NCBI GenBank assembly: GCA_004297625.1
Contig: SCTY01000060.1
Location: forward strand, 1 to 50,482
Length of the DNA stretch: 50,482 nucleotides
Origin: Betaproteobacteria bacterium
GTDB taxonomy: Bacteria > Pseudomonadota > Gammaproteobacteria > Burkholderiales > SG8-39
Direction: 5' to 3'
This document shows positions 24,939 through 33,904 of the stretch, one piece after another. Within the stretch, counting starts at the first letter, position 1. Each line of letters starts with the position of its first letter. The notes beneath the pieces were generated by a model. It worked only from the letters and a program-made list of their open reading frames with translations, was not told where the DNA came from and ran no database searches. A program made the translations under genes and the position numbers.

Positions 24939-27878
24939 ATGCTCTTGACGAGAAAATCGACCAGCAGCGCCGCGCCGCAGGCGCGCCTTGCGCGCGGCTT
25001 CACCGGCGCGATGGCGAAAACCATCGATCGCCGCACGTTCCTGAAGCGCTCGGGCCTGACGCTGGGCGCCGGCGCGGTCGCCGCGCAGCTTCCCTACAAC
25101 GTCATCGGCAAGGCGGAAGCGAAGGCCGACGACGCGAAGAAGATCGAGGTGAAGCGCACGGTCTGCACGCATTGCTCGGTCGGCTGTGCCATCGACGCGG
25201 TGGTGGAGAACGGCGTCTGGGTGCGCCACGAGCCGGTGTTCGACTCGCCGATCAACCTCGGCGCGCACTGCGCCAAGGGTGCCTCGATCCGCGAGCACGG
25301 CATCACCCACGACTCGCACCGCCTCAAGTACCCGATGAAGCTCGAGGGCGGGAAGTGGAAGCGCATCTCGTGGGACGTGGCGCTCACCGAGGTCTCGCAG
25401 AAGCTGCTGCAGATCAGGAAGGAGAGCGGCCCGGACGCGACGTTCTGGATCGGCTCCTCGAAGCACAACAACGAGCAGTCCTACCTGCTGTGCAAATGGG
25501 TGCGCCTGTTCGGCACCAACAACACCGACCACCAGGCGCGCATCTGCCATTCGACGACGGTCGCCGGCATCGCGAACACCTGGGGCTACGGCGCGATGAC
25601 CAACTCGTACAATGACGAGCAGAACTCGAAGTCGCTGCTCTTCTTCGGCTCGAACGCCGCCGAGGCGCACCCGGTGTCGATGCTGCACACGCTGCACGCG
25701 AAGGAAAACGGCGCCAAGGTGATCGTCGCCGACCCGCGCTTCACGCGCACCGCGGCGAAAGCCGACAAGTACGTGCGCGTGCGTTCCGGTTCCGACGTCG
25801 CGTTCCTCTTCGGCCTGCTCTATCACATCTTCAATAACGGCTGGGAGGACAAGGAGTACATCCGCGGGCGCGTCTACGGCATGGACAAGGTCAAGGAAGA
25901 AGTCATGGCCAAGTACACGCCGAAGGCGGTCGAGGAAGTCACCGGCGTCCCCGAGAAGGAGATGTACGAGGTCGCCAAGATCCTGGCCGAGAACCGCCCC
26001 GGCTTCATCATCTGGGCGATGGGCCAGACCCAGCACACGAACGGCAACGCGATCGTGCGCGCGAGCGCGGTGCTGATGCTCGCGCTCGGCAACGTCGGCC
26101 GCTCCGGCGGCGGCACCAACATCTACCGCGGGCACGACAACGTGCAGGGCGCCACCGACATCGGCCCCAACCCCGACTCGCTGCCCGGCTACTACGGGCT
26201 GCTGCCCGGCTCGTTCGCGCACTGGGCGCGGGTGTGGAACGTCGACCTCGGCTGGCTGAAGAAGCAGTACGCCTCGGACGCCTTGATGGGCAAGCCCGGC
26301 ATCACGGTCTCCCGGTGGATCGACGCGGTGACCGAGAAGAACGAGAACATCGACCAGGACCCGAACCTGCGCGCGGTGATCTATTGGGGCCACGCGCCCA
26401 ACTCGCAAAGCCGCGGCCTCGACATGCTCGAGGCGATGAAAAAGCTCGATCTCATGGTGGTGATCGATCCGTATCCCTCCGCCACCGCGGCGATGTTCGC
26501 GATGGCGAAGAAGGACGGCGCCTACCTGTTGCCGGCCGCTACTCAGCTCGAGACCTCTGGCAGCGTGACCGCATCGAACCGCTCGCTGCAATGGCGCGAG
26601 AAGGTGATCGACCCGCTGTTCGAGGCGCGCACCGACCAGATGATCATGTACCAGCTCGCGCAGAAGCTCGGCTTTGCCGACCAGCTCGTCGGCAAGAGGG
26701 ACGGCAAGCAGAACATCAAGCTGGTGAAGGGCAAGGGCGGAATGGAAGAGCCCGACATCGAGGACACGCTGCGCGAGATCAATCACGGCACCTGGACCAT
26801 CGGCTATACCGGCCAGTCGCCCGAGCGGCTGCAGGCGCACATGCGCAACATGCATGTCTTCGACGTGAAGACGCTGCGCGCGCGCGGCGGCAAGGACGCG
26901 AAGACCGGCTACGACCTCACCGGCGACTACTTCGGGCTGCCCTGGCCCTGCTACGGCAGCGCGGCGATCAAGCATCCGGGCTCGCCCAACCTGTACGACA
27001 CCTCCAAGCACGTGATGGACGGAGGCGGCTGCTTCCGCGCGAACTTCGGGGTGGAACGCGACGGCGTCAACCTGCTCGCGGAGGACGGCGTGCACTCCAA
27101 GGGCTCGGAGATCACCACCGGCTATCCCGAGTTCGACCATGTGATGCTGAAGAAGCTCGGCTGGTGGGACGAGCTCGCCGACGAGGAGAAGAAGGAAGCC
27201 GAAGGCAAGAACTGGAAGACCGACCTGTCGGGCGGCATCCAGCGCGTCGCCATGAAGCACGGCTGCCATCCTTTCGGTAACGCCAAGGCGCGCGCGGTAG
27301 TGTGGAACTTCCCGGACGGCGTGCCGCTGCACCGGGAGCCGCTGTATTCGCCGAAGGCCGAGCTCGTCGACAAGTGGCCCACGCACGACGACGTGAAGAC
27401 GCTGTGGCGCCTGCCGACGCTCTTCAAGACGGTGCAGCAGAAGAACAAGGACGCCGGCAAGCAATTCCCGCTCATCCTCACGAGCGGACGCCTGGTGGAA
27501 TACGAGGGCGGCGGCGAGGAGACGCGCTCCAACCCGTGGCTCGCCGAGCTGCAGCAGGACAACTTCGTCGAGATCAATCCCAAGGCGGCTGCCGACCGCG
27601 GCGTCCGCAATGGCGAGTACGTATGGGTGAGCACGCCCTCGGGCGCGAAGCTCAAGGTAAAGGCGCAGGTCACCGAGCGGGTCGGCCCCGATACCTGCTT
27701 CATCCCGTTTCACTTCTCGGGATGGTGGCAGGGCCAGGACATGCTGCCCTACTACCCTGAAGGCGCGGCACCGATCGTGCGCGGCGAAGCGGTGAACACG
27801 GCGACGACCTACGGCTACGACCGGGTCACGATGATGCAGGAAACCAAGACGACGCTTTGTCAGGTCGCAAGAGCCTAA
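24939..27878 (+). CDS. fdhA: Formate dehydrogenase catalytic (alpha) subunit, Cys form, Tat-exported
   Basis: A 979-residue molybdo- or tungsto-bis-MGD enzyme that oxidises formate to CO2 in the periplasm. A Tat signal, DRRTFLKRSG (30-39), is followed by the [4Fe-4S] ligands Cys76, Cys79, Cys83 and Cys111. The metal ligand is Cys203 in QARICHSTTV, where E. coli FdnG has selenocysteine, and His204 follows. The middle holds GQTQHTNGNA and the guanine-dinucleotide site; the C-terminal domain contains GRLVEYEGG and FIPFHFSG. Start chosen by the adjacent GAGGAGG. There is no in-frame TGA to read through. Confidence 0.96.
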   Translation: MLLTRKSTSSAAPQARLARGFTGAMAKTIDRRTFLKRSGLTLGAGAVAAQLPYNVIGKAEAKADDAKKIEVKRTVCTHCSVGCAIDAVVENGVWVRHEPVFDSPINLGAHCAKGASIREHGITHDSHRLKYPMKLEGGKWKRISWDVALTEVSQKLLQIRKESGPDATFWIGSSKHNNEQSYLLCKWVRLFGTNNTDHQARICHSTTVAGIANTWGYGAMTNSYNDEQNSKSLLFFGSNAAEAHPVSMLHTLHAKENGAKVIVADPRFTRTAAKADKYVRVRSGSDVAFLFGLLYHIFNNGWEDKEYIRGRVYGMDKVKEEVMAKYTPKAVEEVTGVPEKEMYEVAKILAENRPGFIIWAMGQTQHTNGNAIVRASAVLMLALGNVGRSGGGTNIYRGHDNVQGATDIGPNPDSLPGYYGLLPGSFAHWARVWNVDLGWLKKQYASDALMGKPGITVSRWIDAVTEKNENIDQDPNLRAVIYWGHAPNSQSRGLDMLEAMKKLDLMVVIDPYPSATAAMFAMAKKDGAYLLPAATQLETSGSVTASNRSLQWREKVIDPLFEARTDQMIMYQLAQKLGFADQLVGKRDGKQNIKLVKGKGGMEEPDIEDTLREINHGTWTIGYTGQSPERLQAHMRNMHVFDVKTLRARGGKDAKTGYDLTGDYFGLPWPCYGSAAIKHPGSPNLYDTSKHVMDGGGCFRANFGVERDGVNLLAEDGVHSKGSEITTGYPEFDHVMLKKLGWWDELADEEKKEAEGKNWKTDLSGGIQRVAMKHGCHPFGNAKARAVVWNFPDGVPLHREPLYSPKAELVDKWPTHDDVKTLWRLPTLFKTVQQKNKDAGKQFPLILTSGRLVEYEGGGEETRSNPWLAELQQDNFVEINPKAAADRGVRNGEYVWVSTPSGAKLKVKAQVTERVGPDTCFIPFHFSGWWQGQDMLPYYPEGAAPIVRGEAVNTATTYGYDRVTMMQETKTTLCQVARA

Positions 27879-27890
27879 GGAGGAGACGCC

Positions 27891-28535
27891 ATGGCAAGAA
27901 TGAAATTCCTGGTCGACGCCGAGCGCTGCATCGAGTGCAACGGCTGCGTGACGGCCTGCAAGCAGGAAAACGAGGTGCCCTGGGGCGTCAACCGCCGCCG
28001 GGTCGTGACCATCAATGACGGTATCGTGGGCGCAGAGAAGTCGATCTCGGTCGCGTGCATGCACTGCTCCGATGCGCCCTGCATGGCCGTGTGCCCGGTG
28101 GATGTCTTCTACAGGACCGACGACGGCGTGGTGCTGCACGACAAGGACCTGTGCATAGGCTGCGGCTACTGCTTCTACGCCTGCCCGTTCGGCGCGCCGC
28201 AGTTTCCGCAGGCGGGCGCCTTCGGCCTGCGCGGCAAGATGGACAAGTGCACGTTCTGCGCCGGCGGCCCGGAGCCCGACAAGAGCGAAACCGAGTTCAG
28301 GAAGTACGGGCGCAACCGGCTGGCGGAAGGCAAGCTCCCGGCCTGCGCCGAAATGTGCTCGACCAAGGCGCTGCTCGGCGGCGACGGCGACGTGATCGCC
28401 GACATCTACCGCGAGCGCGTGCTGCGCCGTGGCAAGGGATCCGAGGTCTGGGGCTGGGGCACCGCCTACGGTCCCGGCAAGCCCGGCGCCCAGCCGCCTG
28501 CCGGACAGCCACAACCTACGGGAGCCCGTTCATGA
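27891..28535 (+). CDS. fdhB: Formate dehydrogenase iron-sulfur (beta) subunit
   Basis: A 214-residue electron-transfer subunit with 16 ligand cysteines for four [4Fe-4S] clusters: 13/16/19/23, 56/59/64/68, 88/91/94/98 and 120/123/152/156. It carries electrons from the alpha subunit to the cytochrome b subunit. It has no Tat signal, so it should be exported with the alpha subunit. The C-terminus is proline-rich and lacks the single anchor helix of E. coli FdnH; membrane attachment must therefore come from the gamma subunit. AGGAGG lies upstream. It overlaps the lipoprotein gene by ATGA. Confidence 0.95.
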   Translation: MARMKFLVDAERCIECNGCVTACKQENEVPWGVNRRRVVTINDGIVGAEKSISVACMHCSDAPCMAVCPVDVFYRTDDGVVLHDKDLCIGCGYCFYACPFGAPQFPQAGAFGLRGKMDKCTFCAGGPEPDKSETEFRKYGRNRLAEGKLPACAEMCSTKALLGGDGDVIADIYRERVLRRGKGSEVWGWGTAYGPGKPGAQPPAGQPQPTGARS

Positions 28536-28771
28536 AAAAACTCCTGATGCTGATCGCCGTATTCGGACTCGCCGCCTGCGGCGAGCCCGACCAGGTGGTG
28601 GTCTACAAGCAGGGCAAATACCAGGGCAAGCCCGATACCCGTCCCTGGGACAACGAGCCGCTCGGTCTGGCGGGCAGCGGAAAATGGACCAAGGGCGACC
28701 GCGCGAGCTGGGAAAACCAGATCAAGACGCGGCAAATGACGCAGAACGAAGACAAACGCATCTACCAGTAG
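28532..28771 (+). CDS. Small lipoprotein in formate dehydrogenase operon
   Basis: A 79-residue protein with a lipoprotein signal peptide and lipobox LAAC (Cys16), followed by GEPDQVVVYKQGKYQGKPD and a tryptophan-containing tail. After lipidation the mature part is about 64 residues. Residue 17 is Gly rather than Asp, so outer-membrane sorting is possible. It overlaps fdhB by four bases and stands 8 bases before the gamma gene, so it is a fixed part of the operon. Function unknown; a docking or assembly role for the enzyme is a guess. Confidence 0.8.
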   Translation: MKKLLMLIAVFGLAACGEPDQVVVYKQGKYQGKPDTRPWDNEPLGLAGSGKWTKGDRASWENQIKTRQMTQNEDKRIYQ

Positions 28772-28779
28772 CGGGATAT

Positions 28780-29805
28780 ATGAAGCTACTTACAAGTCTT
28801 TGCCTGGCGTTGTCGGTGCTTCTTGTCGGCGGGATGGCCTTCGCCCAGCAAAGCGACGTCCAGCAGCAGCAGGAGCGCCGGCTCGTGCAGCCGGGAAACA
28901 ACGCTCCGGTGTGGCGCGAAGTGCGCAAGGAAGCCCAGGAGCACACCACTACCGTGCGCGGACGCGAGACCGGCGTGCTCGTTCAGTCCGCCGGGCAGAC
29001 GTGGCGCCAGATCCGCAACGGCCCGGTGACGTTCTACGGCGGCTGGCTGGTGGTGCTCGCGGTGCTGATCATCGCGGCCTTCTATTTCGCGAGAGGGTCG
29101 ATCAAGCTGCACGAGCGCCCCACGGGTCGGCTCATCCTGCGCTTCGGCACCGCCGAGCAGGTGGTGCACTGGACGAGCGCCATCAGCTTCTGCGTCCTGG
29201 GGCTCTCGGGCCTCACCCTGCTGTTCGGCAAGTACGTTCTGCTGCCGGTCATCGGCTACCTGCTGTTCGGCTGGCTGACCGCGCTCGCCAAGAACCTGCA
29301 TAACTTCGTCGCGCCGCTGTTCATCCTTTCCGTCGTGGTGATGATCGTCATGTGGCTGCGCGACAACCTGCCGCGCGCTTACGACTTCCAGTGGTTCCGC
29401 AAGTCATGGGCCTTCATGATGCACGGCGAGCATGTTCCGTCCGGGCGTTTCAATGCCGGCGAGAAGGTCTGGTTCTGGCTGGGCGTCATCGGGCTGTCGA
29501 TCGCGGTGAGCTGGAGCGGAGTGATCCTGCTCTTCCCGAACTTCGACCAGACGCGCGCGGTGATGCAGGAGGCTTGGATCTGGCACGCTTCGGCGGCGCT
29601 GATCTACATTGCCATCGCGCTGGGCCACATCTACATGGGCACGATCGGCGTCGAGGGCGCCTACGGCAACATGCGCACCGGGTATACCGACGAAACCTGG
29701 GCGAAGGAGCATCACCAGATCTGGCTCGACGAAACCAAGTCCGGAAGGACTGCGCCGGGCGGGGCGGTGCCCGCCGGCGCCCCGCATATGAAGGAAAAAT
29801 CATGA
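28780..29805 (+). CDS. fdhC: Formate dehydrogenase cytochrome b (gamma) subunit
   Basis: A 341-residue membrane subunit that passes electrons to quinone. Unusually it opens with a cleavable-type signal peptide (1-22) and about 60 residues of periplasmic sequence, rich in Gln and charged residues, before the first core helix (about 86-104). Four core helices follow. Haem-ligand candidates are His130 (VVHWTSA), His174 (NLHNF) and two in IWHASAALIY and IALGHIYMG. The E. coli gamma subunit lacks such a leader; longer versions occur in other proteobacteria. The ATG follows the lipoprotein stop by 8 bases. ATGA-overlaps the last gene. Confidence 0.92.
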   Translation: MKLLTSLCLALSVLLVGGMAFAQQSDVQQQQERRLVQPGNNAPVWREVRKEAQEHTTTVRGRETGVLVQSAGQTWRQIRNGPVTFYGGWLVVLAVLIIAAFYFARGSIKLHERPTGRLILRFGTAEQVVHWTSAISFCVLGLSGLTLLFGKYVLLPVIGYLLFGWLTALAKNLHNFVAPLFILSVVVMIVMWLRDNLPRAYDFQWFRKSWAFMMHGEHVPSGRFNAGEKVWFWLGVIGLSIAVSWSGVILLFPNFDQTRAVMQEAWIWHASAALIYIAIALGHIYMGTIGVEGAYGNMRTGYTDETWAKEHHQIWLDETKSGRTAPGGAVPAGAPHMKEKS

Positions 29806-30029
29806 AACGCATCCTCGCTGTGCTTGCTGCCGGCCTGATGATCGGCACCTTTGCCGCTTCCCACGCCAAGCTGCCCGCGCCGCCGGCGAAGAGCGAAGCG
29901 GAAAAGGCCGCCGAGGCCGAGAAGGCGAAAGCCGCCAAGGCGAAAGACGCTGACCAGCTCAACAAAGCCATGGACAAGGCGGTCGCGAACTACAAGAAGA
30001 ACGCGGCCTCCATGGACCGCAAAAAATAA
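29802..30029 (+). CDS. Small exported Lys/Ala-rich protein ending the formate dehydrogenase operon
   Basis: A 75-residue protein with a signal peptide (1-22, ending SHA) and a mature part of about 53 residues composed mainly of Ala, Lys and Glu (EAEKAAEAEKAKAAKAK), likely a single charged helix. No family is recognised. It is translationally coupled to the gamma subunit by ATGA and is the last gene before a strong terminator, which makes it a real operon member rather than a chance frame. Function unknown. Confidence 0.75.
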   Translation: MKRILAVLAAGLMIGTFAASHAKLPAPPAKSEAEKAAEAEKAKAAKAKDADQLNKAMDKAVANYKKNAASMDRKK

Positions 30030-30068
30030 TCCAGGCGAGCTGAAGCTTTTCCGGAGGAGAGGGGCGGA

Positions 30069-30096
30069 AAGGGCGCCGTGAGGCGCCCTTCTTTTT
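30069..30096 (+). terminator. rho-independent terminator of the formate dehydrogenase operon
   Basis: A perfect 9-bp stem (AAGGGCGCC and GGCGCCCTT) with a four-base loop GTGA is followed by CTTTTT. It starts 40 bases after the stop of the last exported protein. On the minus strand the hairpin is followed by no T-run, so it mainly serves the plus strand. Confidence 0.9.
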
Positions 30097-30102
30097 GGGG
30101 CG

Positions 30103-30390
30103 CTAGGCGCCGTCGACGGCGATCAGCTTGCCGCGCGAGGCCGTTTGACGCAGCCGGATGAGCGGCGCGTATTCCTCGGAGCGGTACCACTTCAGCGCCT
30201 GCTCCATCGAGGGAAACTCGAGGGCGACGAAGCGCTTGGGCGACCAGCCGCCTTCCAGCGGCTCCGCCTTGCCGCCGCGCACGATGAACCTGCCGCCGTA
30301 CTTCGTCACCACGGCGGGGACCTGCTTGCGGTATTCCTCGTACAGCGCAGGGTCCGTGACCTCGATTTCCCCGAAAACGTAAGCCGCCAT
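30103..30390 (-). CDS. DUF1330-family protein
   Basis: A 95-residue soluble alpha/beta protein of the dimeric ferredoxin-like fold. DPALYEEYRKQVPAVVTKYGG, then GGW and FPSMEQALKWYRSEEYAPLIRLR are the standard DUF1330 segments. Biochemical role is not known for the family. ATG 30390 begins the family motif. It lies 19 bases after the ABC ATPase stop on the same strand and is probably the last gene of the mod operon. Confidence 0.85.
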   Translation of the reverse strand: MAAYVFGEIEVTDPALYEEYRKQVPAVVTKYGGRFIVRGGKAEPLEGGWSPKRFVALEFPSMEQALKWYRSEEYAPLIRLRQTASRGKLIAVDGA

Positions 30391-30409
30391 CGTCGTTGGC
30401 CTCCTCCAG

Positions 30410-31180
30410 TTAAAGTCGCAGCGCCGGCAGGCAGGTGTGGCCGCCTTCTTCGAGCGCGAGCACGCGCACCGACACGCCGTATAGCCGCTCGAGTGTATCC
30501 GCATTGATCACCTCGGCCGGCGGCCCAAGGGCGAGCGAGCGGCCTTCGGCGAGCAGAAGGGCGCGCTGCGCGCACAGGAACGCGTGGTCGGGATCGTGGC
30601 TGGAGAACAGCACCGCGATGCCCGAGCCGGCGAGCCGCAGCATGCGCTCCAGCACGCGCACCTGGTTGCCGTAATCGAGGCCCGCCGTCGGCTCGTCGAG
30701 AACCAGCAGGCTCGGTTCCTGGGCGAGCGCTCGAGCCACCAGCGCGAGCTGGCGCTCGCCGCCGGAGATCTCGGTGACCGGCCGGGCCGCGAGGTGCGAA
30801 ATGTTGAGCGACTCGAGGGCGCGCTCGGCCACCGCGCGGTCCTGCCGGCCGGGCATCGAGTACGCGTCCAGATGCGAGGTGCGGCCCATCAGCACGAACT
30901 CGAGCACCGAATATGCGAAGTAGTCGGCATGGCCCTGCGGCACATACCCTACCAAGCGCGCGATGCGGGCGCGCGAGAGCGATTCGAGCGCCTCGCCGTT
31001 CAGGTCGATCGAGCCGGCCTGCCTCGGCAGCAGGCCGAGCAAGGTCCGGAAAAGCGTGGTCTTACCGCCGCCGTTCGGCCCGAGAACGCACATCACCTCG
31101 CCGGCAGCGAGGCCGAAGGAGACGTCGCGGCCTACCGTACGGCCCGGAAATCCAAAAGCGAGCCCCCGGACATGGAGCAT
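30410..31180 (-). CDS. FecE/BtuD-type ABC transporter ATP-binding protein
   Basis: A 256-residue ATPase for a FecCD-type importer. Walker A is GPNGGGKTT, the signature is ISGGERQLALVARAL, Walker B is LLVLDEPTAGLD, and the switch His is in SSHDPDH. Its permease is the gene just upstream: the permease stop TGA overlaps this ATG as TGATG, which fixes the start at 31180 rather than at the longer option at 31213. Iron, cobalamin and haem systems use this class, but so does the molybdate transporter MolBC. Being last but one in a modABC operon favours molybdate or tungstate. Substrate is inferred, not shown. Confidence 0.9.
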   Translation of the reverse strand: MLHVRGLAFGFPGRTVGRDVSFGLAAGEVMCVLGPNGGGKTTLFRTLLGLLPRQAGSIDLNGEALESLSRARIARLVGYVPQGHADYFAYSVLEFVLMGRTSHLDAYSMPGRQDRAVAERALESLNISHLAARPVTEISGGERQLALVARALAQEPSLLVLDEPTAGLDYGNQVRVLERMLRLAGSGIAVLFSSHDPDHAFLCAQRALLLAEGRSLALGPPAEVINADTLERLYGVSVRVLALEEGGHTCLPALRL

Positions 31181-32166
31181 CACCAGCTTCTCCGGGCGAG
31201 TGCGAACAGCCATAAGAAGAACGGCGTGCCGATGAGCGCGGTAAGCACCCCGGGCGGCACTTCCACGCTCGAGAGCGTGCGGCTGAGCGTGTCCACGGCA
31301 AGAAGGAACACTGCGCCGAGGAGCATCGCGAGCGGCAGCAGGCGCCCGAAGTCCGGCCCGATCAGCAGCCGCGCCGCATGCGGAATCAGGAGCCCGACCC
31401 AGCCGATGATGCCGCTGATCGCCACCGCCGCGGCGGTCACCAGCGTGGCGGCGGCGATGACAAGCGTGCGCAGTCTTGCGGTGTCGACGCCGAGCGAACG
31501 GGCCTCGTCGTCAGGAAGCGCGAGCACATTGATCCGCCAACGCAGCAGGAGCATCGGCGCGAGCCCGAGCAAGGTAAGCGCGGCGGCCGCCATAAGATCG
31601 TGCGGAGCTACCGAAGCGAGGCTGCCGAGCAGCCAGTAGGTAATCGCGGGCAGCTGGTTGTAGGGATCGGCGAGGTACTTGAGAAGCGCGATCGCCGAGC
31701 CGAGCAGCGTGCCGATCACCACGCCGGTGAGCACGAGTGCCAGCAGCGGATCGTGCCGGCGCAGCCGCGAGCCGATCCAGTACACCATGCCGACCGCAGC
31801 GAGGCCGCCCGCGAAAGCGCAAAGCTGCACGACGAAAGTATTCACGGAGAAGAAGATCGCCAGCGCTGCGCCGAGCGCCGCGCCGGTCGATACGCCGAGG
31901 ATGTCGGGTGAAACGAGCGGGTTGCGGAACATGCCCTGGTAGGCGCTTCCCGCGGCGGCGAGCGCCGCGCCGACCACGATCGCGCTCATCACGCGCGGCC
32001 CGCGCACCTGGAATACCACCGACTGGATCCGCGCAGGCGCATCGCCGCTCAAGACTCCCCACAAGTCGGCCGGCGAGATCGGGTAGCGGCCGACCGCAAA
32101 GGCGAGGGCGGTGAGGCCGAGCAGCGCTGCCGCCGCAATCAGGTACAGGAGCGCCGGCCGTCTCAT
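31180..32166 (-). CDS. FecCD/BtuC-type ABC transporter permease, probable molybdate/tungstate role
   Basis: A 328-residue permease with about ten hydrophobic helices. The motifs RGPRVMSAIVVGAALAAAG, GMFRNPLVSPDILGVSTGA and GWVGLLIPHAARLLIGPD are those of FecCD/BtuC permeases. It overlaps modC by ATGA at its start and its ATPase at its stop. No dedicated periplasmic binding protein of the usual BtuF/FecB class is in the window. Haemophilus MolB shows that this fold can carry molybdate, which fits the operon. Alternatives are iron-siderophore or corrinoid uptake with a binding protein elsewhere. Confidence 0.88.
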   Translation of the reverse strand: MRRPALLYLIAAAALLGLTALAFAVGRYPISPADLWGVLSGDAPARIQSVVFQVRGPRVMSAIVVGAALAAAGSAYQGMFRNPLVSPDILGVSTGAALGAALAIFFSVNTFVVQLCAFAGGLAAVGMVYWIGSRLRRHDPLLALVLTGVVIGTLLGSAIALLKYLADPYNQLPAITYWLLGSLASVAPHDLMAAAALTLLGLAPMLLLRWRINVLALPDDEARSLGVDTARLRTLVIAAATLVTAAAVAISGIIGWVGLLIPHAARLLIGPDFGRLLPLAMLLGAVFLLAVDTLSRTLSSVEVPPGVLTALIGTPFFLWLFALARRSW

Positions 32167-33236
32167 GCGTAGCCCACGCTCGTGCGATCGATCGCGACGG
32201 ACTTGATGAGCGCATACGCCCGGCGGCCGGGCGCGAGCCCGAGCGCGGCTATCGATTTGCGCGTGACGCGCGCGATAAGCAGCGTACCGGCAACGTCGAG
32301 CTGCACGTCGGCACTTGCTCCGGGCTCGTCCGAGATGGCGGCCACGGTGCCCGCCAGCACGTTGAGGAAGCTCGCGTCGCGCGGCGGAGCGAGCGAAAGG
32401 GAAACGTCGCGCGCGCGAATACGCACGCGCACGCGCTCACCGGGAAGCGCGTCGACATCCGGCGCGTAGAAAGAGCCGCCGGAGAACTCCAGGCGCGCGA
32501 TTCCCCAGGCGAGGTCCTGCTCCGCCACGCGGGTATCGATCACGCTGCCGCCTTCCAGGCGCCCCGAGACCGGACCGATGTCGACGACCCTGCCATGGGA
32601 AATCATTATCACGGCGTCGGCGAGGCGCACCACTTCGTCGATCGAGTGGCTCACGTACACGATCGGCAGGCGAAGCTCGTCGCGCAGGCGCTCGACGTAG
32701 TACAGGATCTCGCCTTTGCGCGCCTCGTCGAGCGAGGCGAGCGGCTCGTCCATGAGCAGCAGGCTTGGGCTCGCGAGCAGGGCGCGCGCCATCGCGACGC
32801 GCTGGCGCTCGCCGCCGGAAAGGGTGGCGGGCCGCCGCGCGAGCAGCGGGCCGATTCCGAGCAATTCCACGGTGTCGTCGAAGACGACGCGCCGCGCGCT
32901 GGAGGGCACGCGTTTCCAGCCATATTCGAGGTTGTGGCGCACCGACAAGTGCGCGAAGAGGCTCGATTCCTGGAACACGTAGCCGCAGGAGCGCAGATGC
33001 GCGGGCACGAACCGGCCGCGCGCTTCGTCCTGCCAGCACTCGTCGCCGAGCGAAACGAATCCTTCCTGTGCGCGCGTGAGCCCGGCGATGCAGCGCAGGA
33101 CGCTCGTCTTGCCCGAGCCGGAGGCGCCGAACAATGCGCTCACGCCGTGGGCGGCGGTGGCGAATTCGACCTCCAGCGTGAATCCGCCGCGCGCCAGCCG
33201 AAGGCGCGCGTGCAGTCCCTCGCTCGCCGTGCTCAT
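32163..33236 (-). CDS. modC: Molybdate ABC transporter ATP-binding protein ModC
   Basis: A 357-residue ATPase. Walker A GASGSGKTS (37-45) is followed by the signature LSGGERQ (139-145), Walker B LLLMDEPLASLD (159-170) and switch His197 in VSHSIDE. The C-terminal part (about 280-357) is a TOBE/MOP-like oxyanion-binding domain (DASFLNVLAGTV to the end), which marks ModC and allows feedback inhibition in some relatives. Its start overlaps modB by ATGA and its stop overlaps the FecCD permease in the same way. Confidence 0.95.
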   Translation of the reverse strand: MSTASEGLHARLRLARGGFTLEVEFATAAHGVSALFGASGSGKTSVLRCIAGLTRAQEGFVSLGDECWQDEARGRFVPAHLRSCGYVFQESSLFAHLSVRHNLEYGWKRVPSSARRVVFDDTVELLGIGPLLARRPATLSGGERQRVAMARALLASPSLLLMDEPLASLDEARKGEILYYVERLRDELRLPIVYVSHSIDEVVRLADAVIMISHGRVVDIGPVSGRLEGGSVIDTRVAEQDLAWGIARLEFSGGSFYAPDVDALPGERVRVRIRARDVSLSLAPPRDASFLNVLAGTVAAISDEPGASADVQLDVAGTLLIARVTRKSIAALGLAPGRRAYALIKSVAIDRTSVGYA

Positions 33237-33904
33237 CGCTCTTCCGCGCTGCGGCGGGCGCTGCCGTAGACGACGAGCAGCACGAGGAAGGAGAACGCGA
33301 GCATCCCGCCCGCGAGCCAGTGCGCCGGCGCGTATTCGAGCGCCTCGACGTGGTCGTAGAGCGCGACCGAAAGCACTTTGGTGGCGCCGGGGATGTTGCC
33401 GCCGATCATGAGCACGACGCCGAACTCTCCGACGGTGTGGGCGAAGCCGAGCACGCACGCGCTCAGGAATCCGGCGCGCGCGAGCGGGACCACGATCGTG
33501 AAGAAGCGATCCCAGGGCCCGGCGCGCAGCGTCGCTGCCACCTCGATGGGACGCTGACCGACCGCCTCGAACGCGGTCTGCAGCGGCTGCACGACGAACG
33601 GCAGCGAGTAGATCATCGAGCCCACCACGAGCCCGCTGAACGTGAACGGCAGCGTCCCAAGTCCGAGCGACTGCGTAAGCGCGCCGACCGGTCCGGCGGG
33701 CCCCATGGCGACGAGGAGATAGAAGCCGAGCACCGTCGGCGGCAGCACGAGCGGCAGCGCCACCACTGCGGCGACCGGTCCTTTCCACCACGAGCGCGTG
33801 CGCGCGAGCCACCAGGCGAGCGGCGTGCCGATCCCGAGGAGCAGCGCCGTCGTGGTCGCGGCGAGGCGCAGGGTAAGCCATACGGCGATGATGTCGTGAT
33901 TCAC
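33233..33904 (-). CDS. modB: Molybdate ABC transporter permease ModB
   Basis: A 223-residue inner-membrane permease with about five helices. LPLVLPPTVLGFYLL is a ModB hallmark, and the loop EVAATLRAGPWDRFFTIVVPLA is the EAA motif that contacts ModC, ending with GEFGVVLMIGGNIPG. Translation starts at GTG 33904, overlapping the modA stop as GTGA; the upstream ATG-containing extension is arginine-rich and lies within modA. Forms the complex with ModA and ModC. Confidence 0.95.
   Translation of the reverse strand: MNHDIIAVWLTLRLAATTTALLLGIGTPLAWWLARTRSWWKGPVAAVVALPLVLPPTVLGFYLLVAMGPAGPVGALTQSLGLGTLPFTFSGLVVGSMIYSLPFVVQPLQTAFEAVGQRPIEVAATLRAGPWDRFFTIVVPLARAGFLSACVLGFAHTVGEFGVVLMIGGNIPGATKVLSVALYDHVEALEYAPAHWLAGGMLAFSFLVLLVVYGSARRSAEER

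Noticed and set aside
25545..25547. Selenocysteine codon in formate dehydrogenase
   Set aside because: The codon for residue 203 encodes Cys and no in-frame TGA occurs, so no SECIS element is expected.
24711..28514. Very long open frame on the minus strand opposite the formate dehydrogenase genes
   Set aside because: It is antisense to strongly conserved genes, has repetitive His/Arg/Ala-rich composition and no recognisable domain: a product of GC-rich codon bias.
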